64,000 bases of DNA, taken from positions 30,901 through 94,900 of the forward strand of contig KN805432.1 of NCBI GenBank assembly GCA_000818945.1, given 5' to 3'. The notes below the pieces were generated by a model that did not search any database, was not told the origin of the DNA, and saw only the letters and a list, made by a program, of their open reading frames with translations. The position numbers and the translations under genes are program-made. Below, piece by piece: positions 30,650 through 40,631 of this stretch (the stretch's first letter is position 1; every line of letters begins with the position of its first letter). This DNA comes from Schizochytrium sp. CCTCC M209059. Taxonomy: Eukaryota; Sar; Bigyra; Thraustochytrida; Thraustochytriidae.

Positions 30650-32386
30650 TCACAGATCAACCTCGGTATCGTCGCCATTCGCAGACGCGCGACGGTCACG
30701 CTTGAGCTCGTTGATACGAGCCTTTAGCGTCTGCACCTCTTGCGCATACGATTGGGCGCCCGTTTCGAGCAGCGACCGCATCTCTTTGAGGGCCATATTC
30801 TCTTGCAAGAGCGCCTCAAGGCGTTTGGCTAGGTCCAGTTTGACAGTGTCGTTTTCCCGGGTTGGGGCGCCGTTGCCCGAGCCGCCATGCATGACTCCAT
30901 TTCCCGCGCCAGGCGCAGAGGGACGTTTACGCATAAGCGCCGATAGAGAAGGACCTTTACGGGCTTGTGCTTCCTGAAGCGCTTCGCGCAGCTGATGAAT
31001 TTCGTCTTGAAAACGCTTCTGCGAGGATGCGGCCTCCGACTTGGCAGCATCTAAGGCCGCCGATAGATCCGCGATCTGACGCTTGAGCTCGCCGCTTGCC
31101 GCTGACTCACGAGCAAGCTCGCCCTTGAGCTCCTTGACGAGCGACAGCGTCCGTTTTGAAGCAATTCTGTGTTCTACAGTCTGCTCCTCGAGCTGCTTCT
31201 CGAGCCGCTTTATATTTTCTGAGCCGCGCTCATTCTGCTCTCTGGCTTCGTTCAGCGCAGCTCGCGTGCTGGTAAGATTCTCTTCCGCCTGTGTGGCCCG
31301 GGCCTCGGCATCTTCACGCGCACATTGCGCCACGTTGAGCTCATCTTCGGCCTTAGAGGCACGCGCTGCGTCCCTTGCGGCTGCCTGCTTGGCTTCCTCA
31401 AGCGCGGTTTCTGCAGCTTCGGCACGAGGACGGAGACTTGCGAGTTCGCTTTCTGCTTCGGACAGAGCCTTTGATTTCGCTTCGAGCTCCTGCTGTGCCG
31501 AGGCGAGTTGTGACTGAGTTTGCGCGTGGCGTCGGGCCTTGGCCTTGAGCTTTTCAGACTGTTTCTCGAGCTCGGCGGCTTGCTCACTGACTTTGGCCTC
31601 GAGATCCTGTTCGGCGCCCTTGCCATCGCTAGCCTTGACCGCCTCGGCCAACTGGGCTTGTAAAAGGCCGCACTTTTCTTCAAGCACCTTGGCGCGGTCT
31701 CGGGCTTCCGAGAGCGCTTTGGGGTCGGCTGCTGGGGCACTTGTGATTTCAAGCGCCTCGCGAAGCGATTTGACTTGTTGCCGTAAGCCACTGTTTTCGT
31801 CGCGAAGCTGTTGGATCATACTTGGCTCGCGTTCTTTCTCGTCGAGTGCCTTGCGAACCTTGCGCAGGTCAGACTCTTTTTTGGCTGCATCCTCCTGAGC
31901 GCACTTTGCTGCAGCTTGCGCTTCTGCAAGAGCAGCGTGCAGACGATCCGTCTCTGCCCGCATTTCGATCTCATTTTGTGTTTCAGTAAGCGTGTTGTTT
32001 CCATCCACATGTTCTTGACCCGCTACCTCGTCGTTGACTTCTTCGTTACCAGGTGTCGGTTTGAGGTCATCTTCTTTCGGCGGATCTGGTGCTTCAACAT
32101 TGGCGTCTTTGCCTCCTTCATCGTGGTGTTCAGATTCGGATGAATTTCCTTTTGGTGTGCGTGCGATGTCGGATTCTTTAGCATCACCATTATCGTCGTC
32201 GTCGTCGTCGTCGTCGTCATCATCATTGTTGAGATCCGCCGCTTTTTGATTCTGCTGGACATGCGGGTCAAAATCGTCCTCTGCGTCGGCCTGTGACGTA
32301 TGCTGGTTGGAGTCCTCCTCCCCCATCTCCTCTTGCACATCGTGCGTCTGGCGAAGCTCTTCCTCTTCTTCTTCTTGGCCTTGCAT
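30650..32386 (-). CDS. Long coiled-coil protein with acidic N terminus
   Basis: 578 residues. About 150 acidic, disordered N-terminal residues include an Asp run of 11. Then there is near-continuous heptad coiled coil (Ala/Glu/Lys/Leu rich) from about 150 to 480, a Pro/Gly break (SAPGAGNGVMHGGSGNG), and a short terminal coiled coil (NMALKEMRSLLE ... LKARINELKRD). The shape resembles golgin or vesicle-tether proteins, but no GRIP or other targeting domain is visible. Function unassigned. Divergent from SHQ1, 461 bases apart. Confidence 0.8.
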   Translation of the reverse strand: MQGQEEEEEELRQTHDVQEEMGEEDSNQHTSQADAEDDFDPHVQQNQKAADLNNDDDDDDDDDDDNGDAKESDIARTPKGNSSESEHHDEGGKDANVEAPDPPKEDDLKPTPGNEEVNDEVAGQEHVDGNNTLTETQNEIEMRAETDRLHAALAEAQAAAKCAQEDAAKKESDLRKVRKALDEKEREPSMIQQLRDENSGLRQQVKSLREALEITSAPAADPKALSEARDRAKVLEEKCGLLQAQLAEAVKASDGKGAEQDLEAKVSEQAAELEKQSEKLKAKARRHAQTQSQLASAQQELEAKSKALSEAESELASLRPRAEAAETALEEAKQAAARDAARASKAEDELNVAQCAREDAEARATQAEENLTSTRAALNEAREQNERGSENIKRLEKQLEEQTVEHRIASKRTLSLVKELKGELARESAASGELKRQIADLSAALDAAKSEAASSQKRFQDEIHQLREALQEAQARKGPSLSALMRKRPSAPGAGNGVMHGGSGNGAPTRENDTVKLDLAKRLEALLQENMALKEMRSLLETGAQSYAQEVQTLKARINELKRDRRASANGDDTEVDL

Positions 32387-32847
32387 CCTGCCTCTGCGTG
32401 AGCTTCTTCGTTGAGGTCTTCGTCTCCTTCTTCTTCACGCTTGCGAGGACGTCTTCTGGCTCATGCACGCCAGACCTACGTCGGAGCACGCTCAAGGTGC
32501 TCGCGTCAGACTCGTCCCGCGTCCGGAATCCGACGCCCGCGGCGCGAGCGGGAGGTCTCGCTCGCTTGCTCGCTTGCTCGCTTGCTCGCTTGCTCGCTTG
32601 CTCGCTTGCTCGCTTGCTCGCTTGCGCGTCCGCGTTGAGCGTCTGTCTCGTCTCGTTTTGCCGGGCGGCCGGGCAGCGCTCAATGCGGCGTTCAATAGTT
32701 CAATCGTTCACTTGTTCAGTATGCGCGCAGCACTGGCACAGCAGTCCAAGAGCAAGGGCAAGCAAGACCACCCACTTGGAGGCGAGGTTGGTGCGTGCGA
32801 GCGTGCGTGCGTGCGTGCGTGCATAGCGACGTCAGCGAGGCGCGGAG
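32387..32847. other. Divergent promoter, coiled-coil gene (-) and SHQ1 (+)
   Basis: 461 bases with no gene. The middle is dominated by a GCTTGCTC array; GTGCGTGC repeats lie just ahead of the SHQ1 start. Confidence 0.65.
32560..32628. repeat. (GCTTGCTC)n octamer array
   Basis: About eight nearly perfect tandem copies of an 8-bp unit inside the coiled-coil/SHQ1 divergent promoter. Confidence 0.92.
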
Positions 32848-35062
32848 ATGCCGGTGACGCCGCAGTTCTCGCTGTCTCAGGACGAGACCTTCGTGTACGT
32901 GCGGCTGCGCGTGCCATACGTGCGCGTCTCGGACCTGGAGTACACGATTGAAGGCTGCGCGGTCTCCGTGTACGTGAAGCCGTACTTGCTCAAACTGAGC
33001 TTGCCTGGGGAGGTGGAGGATGACGAAAGGACCAAGGCAGAGTACGACCCGGTCCAAGACAATGGCACTGTCACAATGCATCTGCCCAAGCGGGAAAAGG
33101 GTCAGCATTTTCAGGACCTCGACCTTCTCACCAAACTGCGAGAACCAGCCAAATTGCGCTCCGTGTTACAAGGCAGTGCTGGCGATAGTGGTCCAGGAAC
33201 GGGGCCTGCAAATCCCGATGCTGCTCGGCAGCCCACGCAGCCCTTGACGCGCGAGGCAGCCGGAACAACCGCACCCCTCATCCAAGTTCTTAGTTCTCTC
33301 AACTTTGACGACACGAACAGAACCGAGAATGGAAACGACGAGAGCGACAAAAAGAACGAAGAGCCCGAGGGCACCGAAGGCGAAGACATCAATGCCTCAA
33401 AGGATGCGCCCATCAAGACGGACACAAATGGTGTTGGCATCAACTCGCCCTGTAAAGGTGAGACCGTGAACAAAAGTGGTCAGCAAGACGGCGATGCTCC
33501 AAAGTATGACGCAGAGGCTTATCTCGCTTCGCTTCTCGAAAACACCTCATTAGATGATACCACTAAGGGAGACCTTGATATTGCAGGCGTGCAGGTGGAT
33601 TTTAAGGCACCAAAGTACGGGTTTAATCATGGCATGGAGGGCTTTTTCCGTGACATTCTGAACGAATTTCCCGAGCTTGTGGATCTGCCCAAGCCTGACT
33701 CTACGCCCGAAGCTGAGCGGCGTCCCGCACGGATAGAGGCTGAGAATGCAGGATTTGATGTGGCGCGGTACCTCGGCGATCTCGTCGGAGTAGAGGACGA
33801 TCCATTTTATCGCGCTGCCATCGACTTTGCAGGCCCACGAGACCCATCGGAGGGTTTTTCGGAAGATGAGCAGGAGCAAATGCGACAATTGCGAAATCGT
33901 GAATTTTTGGACTTTTCTCCTTTCGAGCAAGAACGGGCGCTTTGCGCGATCCTCGATATCTCTCTCGCCTACTTGTATGATTTACGGGCGACACAGGGTG
34001 AACACAATGTGGAGTCTGCATGGACCATTCGCGTGCTTAGTTCAACACTCTCATGGCTTGACGCATTCGCAGTAAGTTCAATGACGTTTCTTGTCCGAAT
34101 ATTAGGTACAATGCACGGAATGACTAACTCTCGTCGTGGCTGGCTGTCTTTTTTCCTTTTTTGGCTTTCTGTAAAACCTTGACTCTTTCGTTGATGCGCA
34201 TCTACAGGACGTGGGCGAAGTTACTCGCGCTGTGACGCATCGTTGCATCGTGTATCCCTATATCCGCCATCTTTCACTGGCTGCTCGTATGCTCGAAGAC
34301 GGCGCCAAGGTCTTGCAGCAGGGACGTCGCGGGCTTTTGCGTTGCCTGCTCGGCGTGCACCGTATTTTCGCGCGCTCTGACACTTTCTATTTGCTCAATA
34401 GGCTTTACGTGACCGAGATGGCCATTTGGATTCAGCAGGTTGATGCTGCTGTCATTGACGACTTTTGTCGTCGGGCTGCGGCCTGCACGTCGTTCTATGC
34501 GTCCGATCCATATGGTGCCCTGAGATGGGATTTGCGCGCGCTCGAGAACGACTTTGCGAAAGATACGGCGTTGTCATCGGACGACTCATCCTCGGACTCA
34601 TCCTCGTCTTCTGATGATGATGAAGATGCAGAGAGCGAAAGTGAGAATTCAGATTCCTCCTCGGATTCGTCGTCAACGTCTTCTTCGGACTCGGACTCGA
34701 AATCGGAAGCCTCGGCCCAGGATCAAGATGAAGAAGAAGATGCGTCCCAAGAGAACGGAAATGATCAGGCTGTACATGTGGTGGACCAAAGCGCAAAGGA
34801 AGGCGCAAAGGAGAGTCCATTGATCGAAGAAATCGCGTCAAAAGAATCACTACTCGAGTCGCAGCAACGAGAAAGTCAGGAAGAGGAGAGCCTAAAGGAC
34901 GAGAATGCGAGCGCGAAGCAGAAGCCTCTCATCGAGGAACTAACGCAAAACGAAACACCCAAGTCGCAGCAAGATGAGGTTCAGGATGACGGCAAAACAG
35001 AGAACTCGAAAGAAGAGGACGCGAGTAGTGCCCAAAAGCCTTTGATCGAGGAGATCGCTTAG
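32848..35062 (+). CDS. SHQ1: SHQ1, H/ACA snoRNP assembly chaperone (two exons)
   Basis: Exons 32848-34071 and 34208-35062 give 692 residues in one frame. SHQ1 holds the pseudouridine synthase dyskerin (Cbf5) by mimicking RNA during H/ACA snoRNP and telomerase assembly. Seen: N-terminal CS/p23-like domain (MPVTPQFSLSQDETFVYVRL, with IEGCAVSVYVKPYLLKLSLPG), an acidic linker, then the helical SHQ1-specific domain (RNREFLDFSPFEQERALCAI, AYLYDLR, then across the intron DVGEVTRAVTHRCIVYPYIRH, DTFYLLNRLYVTEMAIWIQQ). The splice junction restores the conserved block exactly. The C-terminal 170 residues are a Ser/Asp/Glu tail with three PLIEE(I/L) peptides, the last at the C terminus. Confidence 0.95.
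34072..34207 (+). other. Spliceosomal intron in SHQ1 (136 nt, phase 0)
   Basis: Donor GTAAGT at 34072, acceptor CTACAG ending 34207, with T-rich stretches in the second half. Removing it joins the conserved SHQ1 helices in frame. It is one of only two protein-gene introns I can place. Confidence 0.92.
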
Positions 35063-35494
35063 GACTAGGGCATGTTTGTCAAAAAGCAAAAAAAAAAACA
35101 AGAGGATTATCAAGGGTGGATGAACTAGAATATAAAGGAAATTGTGGAAGGCTTATTTTTTGCTACGCAAGGCATTAACGGCAGAGAGGAAGGAGTTGCG
35201 CACACAACGCGGTCAACGACCATATTGACGACTCCATATGTGCCGCTTCACCAGACTTTGCGACTGCGCGCGCAAGAGTGTCGTGCATAGGATAATTTAG
35301 AATAAAAGACAGATCAGTTTGGTGGTGGTATGCAAATTGAAGAAACAGAGACGCGAGGTTCGTTTCTGACTACGCAACGCAACGATAGGGGGTTAGACGT
35401 CTCCACCGATGCACTGCAAACTAAACAGATCAGCACGTTGGCTTTTTATGGAGAGTCACGTACGATCGTATACTTTTGCATGGGAGATGAAAGG
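35063..35494. other. 3' flank between SHQ1 and the small 82-residue gene
   Basis: 432 bases, AT-richer, between two converging 3' ends. No gene or repeat of note. Confidence 0.55.
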
Positions 35495-35743
35495 TCATTT
35501 GCGGCCACCTCCGAGCTCCTTGCCGAGCTCTTTCCGGACCTCAGAGAGAAATCCGAGGATGTTGGTGCTGCCCTCCTTGGCGGACGAGGAGGCCTTGCTG
35601 CTCGTCTCGTTGATGTACTTGTGCGACTTGGTCACGTTCTGGTGCGTCTTGTGCGCGGCGCGCATAAAGGTCTCAGACTGCGCCAGACGCTTGGTGATCA
35701 GCTCGTTCGCGAGGAACTGCGCGATGCGCTGGAAAAACGACAT
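35495..35743 (-). CDS. Small helical protein, function unknown
   Basis: 82 residues from an ATG. The sequence is non-random: an amphipathic N terminus (MSFFQRIAQFLANELITKRL) followed by a His/Ser/Lys helix and a Gly-Lys C terminus, with no acidic N-terminal residues before position 14. The N terminus looks like a mitochondrial or membrane-surface helix. Coding support comes from composition and position only; I cannot name a family with confidence. The upstream side carries CTGG and TTTC arrays like other gene starts here. Confidence 0.6.
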   Translation of the reverse strand: MSFFQRIAQFLANELITKRLAQSETFMRAAHKTHQNVTKSHKYINETSSKASSSAKEGSTNILGFLSEVRKELGKELGGGRK

Positions 35744-35857
35744 TCTCGCCGACCCGAAGAGTCAAGTGCTCCCGCTCTGACCCGCTCGCCTCCACGCTCG
35801 CCCGCTCTATGCTGCGCGCGCGCCCCGACGTTTCTCGACCGCCGCTCGCTCGCTGCA

Positions 35858-35888
<31 letters not shown>

Positions 35889-36568
35889 ACGACGCAGTAT
35901 TGCAGGACTGCTGCACGTGTGCTTGCTTTCTTTCTTTCTTTCTTTCTTTCATTCTCTCGGCGCTTTTCGTAAGGCCTATCCTAATGAGACGGCGTGAAGA
36001 AATACAACTCTCTTTCCGCCATTTGCAGGGGAACTCCCCCCTTGCGCCGCGGGACTCGCACTGTCTTCGCCCTGATTGTCCACTTCGGCGGCGCCCCATT
36101 GTTCACTTCCGGCCGTCCATTCGCGGACAAGCTGCTTTGCTCAGCTGTCTTTCCCTCCGCCGCCGCCCCTGACTTCACATACATTCCCGGGCCGCAGCAA
36201 ATTGAAGGAGCTCGAGCGGCGGCGCTGCAGAGGACGGACGCGTGAAAAGCCGGGCCGCCACGCCGGACCGAAGACGAAAAGGAGAGCAAGCCAAGCGAGA
36301 GCGACGCGAGCAAGCGCGAGAGAAAGAAACATTCGGGAAATTCCTTTCAGCCTGCCACGAAGAAGAGCATAATGGGTTGCGCAAGTTACAGAAGCAATAG
36401 AGGTTATGAAGGAAGGAGGCGGCGCCGCTGCCGTCGAGTACACGAAGCTGGGGAGCAAGCCTTTGCAGAGCGTCGTCGTCGTCGTCGTCGTCGTCTTCGT
36501 CGCCATCGACGTTGTTAAAGCTTTGGTCGGGTGGAGGTAGGCATTCAATTTCCTCGGCCGGCGCAAGC
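35744..36568. other. Divergent spacer, small gene (-) and UXT-like gene (+)
   Basis: 825 bases without a convincing gene. Contains CTGG (about 35861-35886) and TTTC (about 35928-35950) arrays and a GTC run (about 36474-36496) near the UXT start. Confidence 0.55.
35861..35950. repeat. (CTGG)n and (TTTC)n microsatellites
   Basis: About six CTGG units, then 40 bases later about six TTTC units, upstream of the small minus-strand gene. Confidence 0.85.
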
Positions 36569-37120
36569 ATGGAGGCGAGCGAGGCCGCCGAGGGATCGGC
36601 GGACGTGGAGAGAGCGCTGAGAGACGCGCAGAGCCAGGCGGCATGGCTTGACGCACGGCAGGCGGAGCTCGAGGCGGAAATCGAGGCGAACGAGGACCTC
36701 GTGGTCCAGACGAAGGTGCTCATTGAACGCGAGCGACTACGCAAGAAGGAGCAACAGCAGCAGGAAAATAATAAAAAGTCTGGCGAGGCGGTGTTCGATC
36801 GCTCGGTCGATTGTCGTCCCGAGGCGCTCGTGGATCTCGGGTGCGGCGTCTTCTCCAAGGCAAGACTCGATACCCCGGACCGCCTGAGTGTTTGTATCGG
36901 CGCAGGTGTGTACGTGGACCTTGCACTCGAAGAGGTGGAGGCCGTTGTGAACCGGCGTATCTCTTTGCTCCGCGAAGAACTTTCGAACTGGATGAAAAAA
37001 CGAGGCGAAGTGCATGGACATACGCTTGTGCTTCAAGAAGCGCAACAAATTCTCCAGTATGTTTCTGGGCTAAGTGCTGACGGTATAGCTTCCCTTGGTG
37101 CCGGTGGAGATGGTCGATAG
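36569..37120 (+). CDS. UXT-like prefoldin alpha-type subunit
   Basis: 183 residues. Prefoldin alpha layout: an N-terminal helix (residues about 10-65), a central beta-hairpin region, and a C-terminal helix. The hairpin matches the UXT version of the family (VDLGCGVFSKARLDTPDRL followed by VCIGAGVYVDLALEEVEAVV). UXT is a subunit of the R2TP/prefoldin-like co-chaperone complex that assembles polymerases and PIKK complexes, which fits loosely with SHQ1 nearby since both serve R2TP-linked assembly. The start is the ATG at MEASEAAEGS; the frame is open 19 codons above it. Another prefoldin alpha subunit (PFD5) is the alternative. Confidence 0.82.
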   Translation: MEASEAAEGSADVERALRDAQSQAAWLDARQAELEAEIEANEDLVVQTKVLIERERLRKKEQQQQENNKKSGEAVFDRSVDCRPEALVDLGCGVFSKARLDTPDRLSVCIGAGVYVDLALEEVEAVVNRRISLLREELSNWMKKRGEVHGHTLVLQEAQQILQYVSGLSADGIASLGAGGDGR

Positions 37121-37448
37121 ACATGCTCGATAGACATGCTCGAGATTCCTTCTTTTATTTTCTTTACGTACAATAAGGTGGTTGGCCGAGGCTAGCTACA
37201 AGCAGATTTTTCATCTCGTCTGATCCTCTTCCTCATTACAGCTGGCGAGCTGAGTGAGTGAGCCAGCGGGAGCAAGAACTCTCTCTCTCTCTCTCTCTCT
37301 CTTTCGCTCTCACTCTTTGCGCGAGCACCGTTTTCGCTCCTCATGAGCATACATACGCCGTGACTGTCAGCAGATTCGCTCAAGCAAAGGGCCAAAAAAG
37401 AGACCCACGTGAGCATACATACGCCATGTCTGTTAGCAGCAGATTCGC
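37121..37448. other. 3' spacer between UXT-like gene and CIA2B
   Basis: 328 bases between converging genes. Includes a CT dinucleotide run (about 37280-37302) and a 15-base GAGCATACATACGCC motif that occurs twice (about 37344 and 37411). No gene. Confidence 0.6.
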
Positions 37449-37928
37449 TCAAGCAGCGGGCGAAAGACCCGCAATGCACTTGTTGACAGTCTGCAGCAAA
37501 TTCGGGTTCTCGAGAGCAGCGGCGACGCGCTCCTTGTCATTGAGCTGCTTGTTCACCTGGTGCTCTTGCATGTGCGTTCCGGGCATGACAAAAATGTCGA
37601 CCTTGAAGCGCTGCGGTAGCGAGCGCAGCAACTTGACGCGCAGACTAAGTCCGATGAGAGTCGACATGGAGCAGTGCGGCACCGTCGGCGTAAAATGAAT
37701 CACGACGCGACCCTTTTGGTTGTCCACCTGGACGTTCTTGACCTCCATGACGTTGAGTTGCTCTAGCGTCAGCGGATGCTCGGGGTCTTGGATGTCGCGG
37801 ACCAGGTCAAAGACCTCGGTCGCGTCAAAGGGCTCCGGGGCGTCTTCGTCGTCAATGTCATCCACCGACGCCGCGCGCTCCACGCGGCTCACCGCGTACA
37901 CGGTCGGGTTCTCGTTCAGCTTGGCCAT
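37449..37928 (-). CDS. CIA2B: CIA2B / MIP18 family cytosolic Fe-S assembly factor
   Basis: 159 residues. MIP18 (FAM96B, AE7 in plants, Cia2 in yeast) works with CIA1 and MMS19 to hand [4Fe-4S] clusters to cytosolic and nuclear proteins. The family core is intact: IQDPEHPLTLEQLNVMEV, then FTPTVPHCSMSTLIGLSLRVKL with the reactive Cys, then LPQRFKVDIFVMPGTHMQEH, KQLNDKERVAAALENPNL. Length matches. The ATG at MAKLNENPTV is chosen because upstream codons are Arg/Glu-rich 5' leader. Functionally it complements the mitochondrial ferredoxin reductase at the left end. Confidence 0.95.
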   Translation of the reverse strand: MAKLNENPTVYAVSRVERAASVDDIDDEDAPEPFDATEVFDLVRDIQDPEHPLTLEQLNVMEVKNVQVDNQKGRVVIHFTPTVPHCSMSTLIGLSLRVKLLRSLPQRFKVDIFVMPGTHMQEHQVNKQLNDKERVAAALENPNLLQTVNKCIAGLSPAA

Positions 37929-38930
37929 CGTCCTGCGCCGCGCTTCCCCGCGCTCCTCGTCTTGCCTCGTCGCGCGCTCCGGCCTCCTCTCTCGTGCGTC
38001 TTTGCCAGCCACGCGAGCAAGCAAGCAAGCAAGCCGAGCTAAACGCGACTCGCCGTCTGGTTGGCTGACGTCGGTCGTAATAGGCTATACTCGAAACCGC
38101 ATTGTGCCGGGCCCAATGGTTCACTTGTCTCATGCTTGCCTAGTAGTATTAGTATGTATAGGTGGCTGGTCGAACGTCTTCAAGTTGGCCGGCCACCTCG
38201 CCAAGAGCTAGCTTCTCGCAGGACTCGGAGGCCTATATCACTTCTACAATCATACATTGATCTGAAGCAGGATGCAATATGCATATCCGACCGCCAATTT
38301 AAGAAAAGAGTTGTGTGACGTACGCAGCCTGTATCTCAAGCTTTTCAAGCATCTTGAGAAATCCGCATCCCTGGCGTGCGTGCGCGCCAAGGCGTGCGAA
38401 GCGAAGCGTGAATGTTCTGGTTGCGAGCTGCAAATGGGAAGACCTCTGATGTCGCTCCCTGCCAATCTGATCCTCAATGATGAAGCCTCTGACTCGAATC
38501 CGTCGTCGAGCTCGAAGAGAATAATTTGGATGAAGATCAGCCCATGAAGGGGTTGGGTTTCCCCGAAGCCGAGAGGCATCGCGAGAACCACGATCAAGCC
38601 CAATCTCGAATCAGTCGGTTGCCGTGTGAGAGGCAGCAGGCAGCTCGCGCGCACCTGTGTCGAGCGGGGGCCGAGCAAGCGCGAGCGAGCAGGCAGGCAG
38701 GCAGGCAGACTCGCAGGCGGGCAAGCAGGCAAGCAGGCAAGCAGGCAAGCAGGCACTCACTCGGTCGAAGCGAGCGCTGGCTCCTCGTCTCCGTCCATCG
38801 TCATCACCAAACCAGCAAAGCCGACGCTGCGCGCTGACGAACTCTGAACAAGAGATTGACGAAGGCGAGGGTGACGAAGGCGAGGTAGACGTTACGAGAC
38901 CGACCGAGGGCTTGCTTGCGAGTCGAAAAG
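37929..38930. other. Divergent spacer, CIA2B (-) and ATP-grasp gene (+)
   Basis: 1.0 kb. GCAA array at about 38017-38036 close to the CIA2B start, a GGCCGGCC palindrome at 38187-38194, a GTTCACTTGTC motif near 38118, and a CAGG/CAAG array at 38690-38757 upstream of the ATP-grasp start. No gene seen. Confidence 0.6.
38690..38757. repeat. CAGG/CAAG tetranucleotide array
   Basis: Imperfect tandem GCAG, GCGG and GCAA units, about 180 bases upstream of the ATP-grasp start. Confidence 0.85.
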
Positions 38931-40214
38931 ATGTTTGGCATGCTTCTCCTGCTGGTGATGCTGGGCGGCGTGGCTGCAGGCGCGTACGCATACTCGACCG
39001 CGTCTGACGCAGGCAAACAGGCGGCCGTGGAGGCCTTGCAGACGACGCTCGAATTCTATCGAGCTGTTGCCCACTTTCTGCAGGGCGGGAGCTACTCGCA
39101 ATGCAAGGCGTTGTCGGACTCGAAGCGCGCCAAAATTCACGTGTTCGCACTCTGCATGAACTTTCGGCTTTGGAACAGGCCCCACTACAGACACAGCACT
39201 TTTCAAAAGGATCTCGCGCAGAATCTTCGCAACGTTGCCGTGCCCGGCACGGGTGTGCCGCTGAGCGTCTTTGCCTTTAGCAGATTGTCCGCTGGCTTTG
39301 CACTTATGGTGCTGTATCCTGTGGGTTGCTTGGTGGCGGCCGTGCGCGAGTGCGGTAAAGACATGGTCAACGTGCGCAAGGCGTACGAGGAGCAGCTGCT
39401 TCGACCCGACGACTGGTTCTATTTGTGGCGATTGAACTGCGTGCTGGCCTCGTGGCACGCGCTCGTGACCAACGAGGAGGGTTACAAGCTTGAGGACAAG
39501 CTCACCTTCTTGCAAGTCGCCGAGGAAAAGGATGTGGCCGTGACACCCTTTATGGACATCCCTGCCATCATTTGCAAACATCGCAATGAAGAGGGCGGCC
39601 TTGGCTACAAGTTCTTTTCTAATGCCATGGCGGGGGGTGACTGGATCATCCAAGAGGTTCTGTCCAACGATTCTCCCATCAAAGAGCTTCTTCCGGACGA
39701 TGCACCCCTCTCGACCTTTCGCGTAATCACGCTTTCGGAGCACAAAACCAATGAGATCACAGCCCTCAGCTGTGTTTGGCGCGCTGGCATGGCGGGTGCC
39801 AAGACGGATCACAAGGCCATCTTCTTTGACGTCGACGTTCCGGGCGGTGTCTTCAAGAAAGGAGCCAGCAACGCGAACTGGTACCAGCTTGGTGTCACCA
39901 AGGCTTTCAAGAGTCAGGGCACCACAGCGCACGAAATCTTCATGCACCCAGACAACCAAAAGACGATTGCAGGAGAGAAGATTGATGCAGAGGCGATCGT
40001 TTCTTTTGCCACGCGTGCTCACAAGTCCATGATGCCCCGGGTGCCTCTGGTCGGCTGGGATGTGGCTCTCACGGAAAAGGGCATGGTCATGCTCGAGTGC
40101 AACCTTTCGTGCAACTTTTTTCTCGGATCTTTCGACATGGAAAAGTACTTTGACGCAGTTGGGACGTACTTTGAGGCGCTCGAGACGTTTGAAGCGAGCG
40201 AAAAGGCCACTTGA
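38931..40214 (+). CDS. Membrane-anchored ATP-grasp protein (sugar-transfer-associated type)
   Basis: 427 residues from the first ATG (MFGMLLLLVML), which begins a hydrophobic segment to about residue 25: a signal anchor or signal peptide. The rest resembles the sugar-transfer-associated ATP-grasp family, with a helical N-terminal half (FRLWNRPHYRHSTFQKDLAQ), a beta-rich ATP-binding region (GGLGYKFFSNAMAGGDWIIQ), LSTFRVITLSEH, and a C-terminal VPLVGWDVALTEKGMVMLEC followed by NLSCNF, where ATP-grasp enzymes place Mg-binding Glu and Asn residues (E and N of LECN). Substrate unknown; ligation of a carboxylate to an amine or similar is implied by the fold. The family call is moderately secure. 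Confidence 0.78.
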   Translation: MFGMLLLLVMLGGVAAGAYAYSTASDAGKQAAVEALQTTLEFYRAVAHFLQGGSYSQCKALSDSKRAKIHVFALCMNFRLWNRPHYRHSTFQKDLAQNLRNVAVPGTGVPLSVFAFSRLSAGFALMVLYPVGCLVAAVRECGKDMVNVRKAYEEQLLRPDDWFYLWRLNCVLASWHALVTNEEGYKLEDKLTFLQVAEEKDVAVTPFMDIPAIICKHRNEEGGLGYKFFSNAMAGGDWIIQEVLSNDSPIKELLPDDAPLSTFRVITLSEHKTNEITALSCVWRAGMAGAKTDHKAIFFDVDVPGGVFKKGASNANWYQLGVTKAFKSQGTTAHEIFMHPDNQKTIAGEKIDAEAIVSFATRAHKSMMPRVPLVGWDVALTEKGMVMLECNLSCNFFLGSFDMEKYFDAVGTYFEALETFEASEKAT

Positions 40215-40631
40215 GGTGATTGGTGTGATTCGTTTTCTTGTTCTCTTTTTTCAAAACAGTTTTGTGCTCGAGCTGAGACGAGAATGTCCACAAGTCGTAG
40301 TTGTAGCCGTATAGCCATATTCCCAACTTTACTCTGCCGATTGCTGCGCAATAAAAAATTCTGGAGGAGAAAAAAACGATGTTTATACAAGAGCGAAGAA
40401 ACAATGTTGCAAAGCTTATTTGTTGCAGATCTCGATTTCGAAGCCACAAACAAAGGCATTCAAAGTACTTATCTGTTGCAAGGCGACGGCGCGACGACGG
40501 CAGGGCGAGGCGAAATCTCCCCAGTCGGTACTTCCTGAGCTTTTTACAGGGAGAGCACAATAAGTTTGCGTGATTTTTCGTGGCAGTTCTACCATTCCTT
40601 TTCAAATAGAGAATTTCAAGAGATTATACAT
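40215..40631. other. 3' spacer between ATP-grasp and histidine-kinase genes
   Basis: 417 bases between converging 3' ends, AT-rich, no gene or repeat seen. Confidence 0.55.
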
